Below, piece by piece: positions 5,662 through 5,966 of a stretch of DNA of 5,966 bases (position 1 is the stretch's first letter; every line of letters begins with the position of its first letter). The DNA comes from Candidatus Dormiibacterota bacterium (GTDB taxonomy: Bacteria > Chloroflexota > Dormibacteria > Aeolococcales > Bog-877): NCBI GenBank assembly GCA_003132265.1, contig PKXE01000080.1, positions 32,484 through 38,449 on the forward strand, in the 5' to 3' direction. Position numbers and translations under genes: made by a program. Under the pieces are notes generated by a model. That model searched no databases, had not been told where the DNA came from, and saw only the letters and a program-made list of their open reading frames with translations.

Positions 5662-5966
5662 TTGTTGGGGTCAATCCGGCGCGGTTGCACCCTCAACTGC
5701 CTGGGGTGTCTCATCCCGGTCGTGGTGGTGGTGGGCCTGGCGTTGTACGCGGTCCATCTCTGGACCACTCCCCCCAACTACCGGCCGGTCAGCCCGGCGC
5801 CTCCCGGCGCCCTCCAGTTGAGTGAGGCGCAGGCGGTGGCTTCAGCGCTCTCCAACGGCCAACCGGTGGCGCTGCTTCACCTGAGCGATGCTGAGGCCAC
5901 CTGGCTGCTCCAGGCCAGCATAGGGAGCTACGCTGGCCTCTCCGACCTCGAGGTTCACGTGCTCCA
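5662..5966 (+). CDS. Hypothetical single-pass membrane-anchored protein (3' partial)
   Basis: A frame just past the NUDIX stop runs open to the window edge, giving 101 complete codons. I do not recognise the family. From TTG 5662 the protein has a short basic N-terminus (Arg6, Arg7), three cysteines (C9, C13, C16), then one hydrophobic segment at about 14-33 (VVVVVGLALYAV). A Pro-rich linker follows at about 35-50 (TTPPNYRPVSPAPPG), then a soluble-looking domain with Leu/Ala-rich repeats (LSEAQAVASAL, LLHLSDAEATWLLQ). The positive-inside rule puts the C-terminal domain outside the cell. The cysteines come before the hydrophobic core, so this is not a lipobox. The start is uncertain: TTG 5662 lies one base after the NUDIX stop with a weak AGGT at 5650-5653; TTG 5665 and the overlapping ATG 5626 are alternatives. 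It is probably cotranscribed with the NUDIX gene. Confidence 0.65.
   Translation, partial: MLGSIRRGCTLNCLGCLIPVVVVVGLALYAVHLWTTPPNYRPVSPAPPGALQLSEAQAVASALSNGQPVALLHLSDAEATWLLQASIGSYAGLSDLEVHVL

Noticed and set aside
5686..5709. CX3CX2C pattern (CTLNCLGC) resembling a radical SAM cluster motif.
   Set aside because: It lies at the edge of a Val-rich membrane segment near the N-terminus with no radical SAM barrel features after it. The match is probably coincidental.
5686..5709. Lipoprotein lipobox at the same cysteines.
   Set aside because: A lipobox cysteine follows the hydrophobic stretch of the signal peptide. Here the cysteines precede it.

Overview
This is a gene-dense, high-GC window with every supported gene on the + strand and no gap longer than about 145 bases. 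Codon third positions are mostly G or C, GTG and TTG occur as starts, and at least two genes have a TANNNT -10 box only 6-7 bases before the start codon with no Shine-Dalgarno sequence (leaderless transcripts). Together these suggest an actinobacterium or another high-GC Terrabacteria lineage such as Chloroflexota or Dormibacterota. No gene here fixes the genus.

Layout: (1) 1-603 is the 3' part of a LolD/MacB-type ABC transporter ATPase, cut at its Walker A motif by the window edge. (2) 634-1170 encodes an unrecognised 178-residue protein with an acidic Glu/Pro/Ala-rich N-terminus, a short ordered-looking middle and an arginine-rich C-terminus. It appears to have its own leaderless promoter and overlaps the next start by 4 bases. 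(3) 1167-1895 encodes a HAD-superfamily hydrolase. (4) 1956-3752 is proS, a full-length bacterial-type prolyl-tRNA synthetase with the editing insertion, under a second leaderless promoter. (5) 3772-5007 is dinB, a Y-family DNA polymerase IV, 19 bases behind proS and probably cotranscribed. (6) 5008-5150 is the largest gap. It holds a possible -10 box, a GC-rich hairpin and a strong Shine-Dalgarno sequence in front of a 10-codon mini-ORF. (7) 5151-5660 encodes a zinc-ribbon NUDIX hydrolase. (8) From about 5662 to the window end runs the start of a membrane-anchored protein of unknown function.

These look like short housekeeping operons rather than an accessory island: a hypothetical-HAD pair, a proS-dinB pair, then NUDIX followed by a membrane protein. 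I see no mobile element, CRISPR array, tRNA or rRNA. Nothing here is convincing evidence of a new multi-gene system. The parts least explained by known families are the charge-segregated protein at 634-1170, the structured leader before the NUDIX gene, and the cysteine-flanked membrane protein at the right edge.
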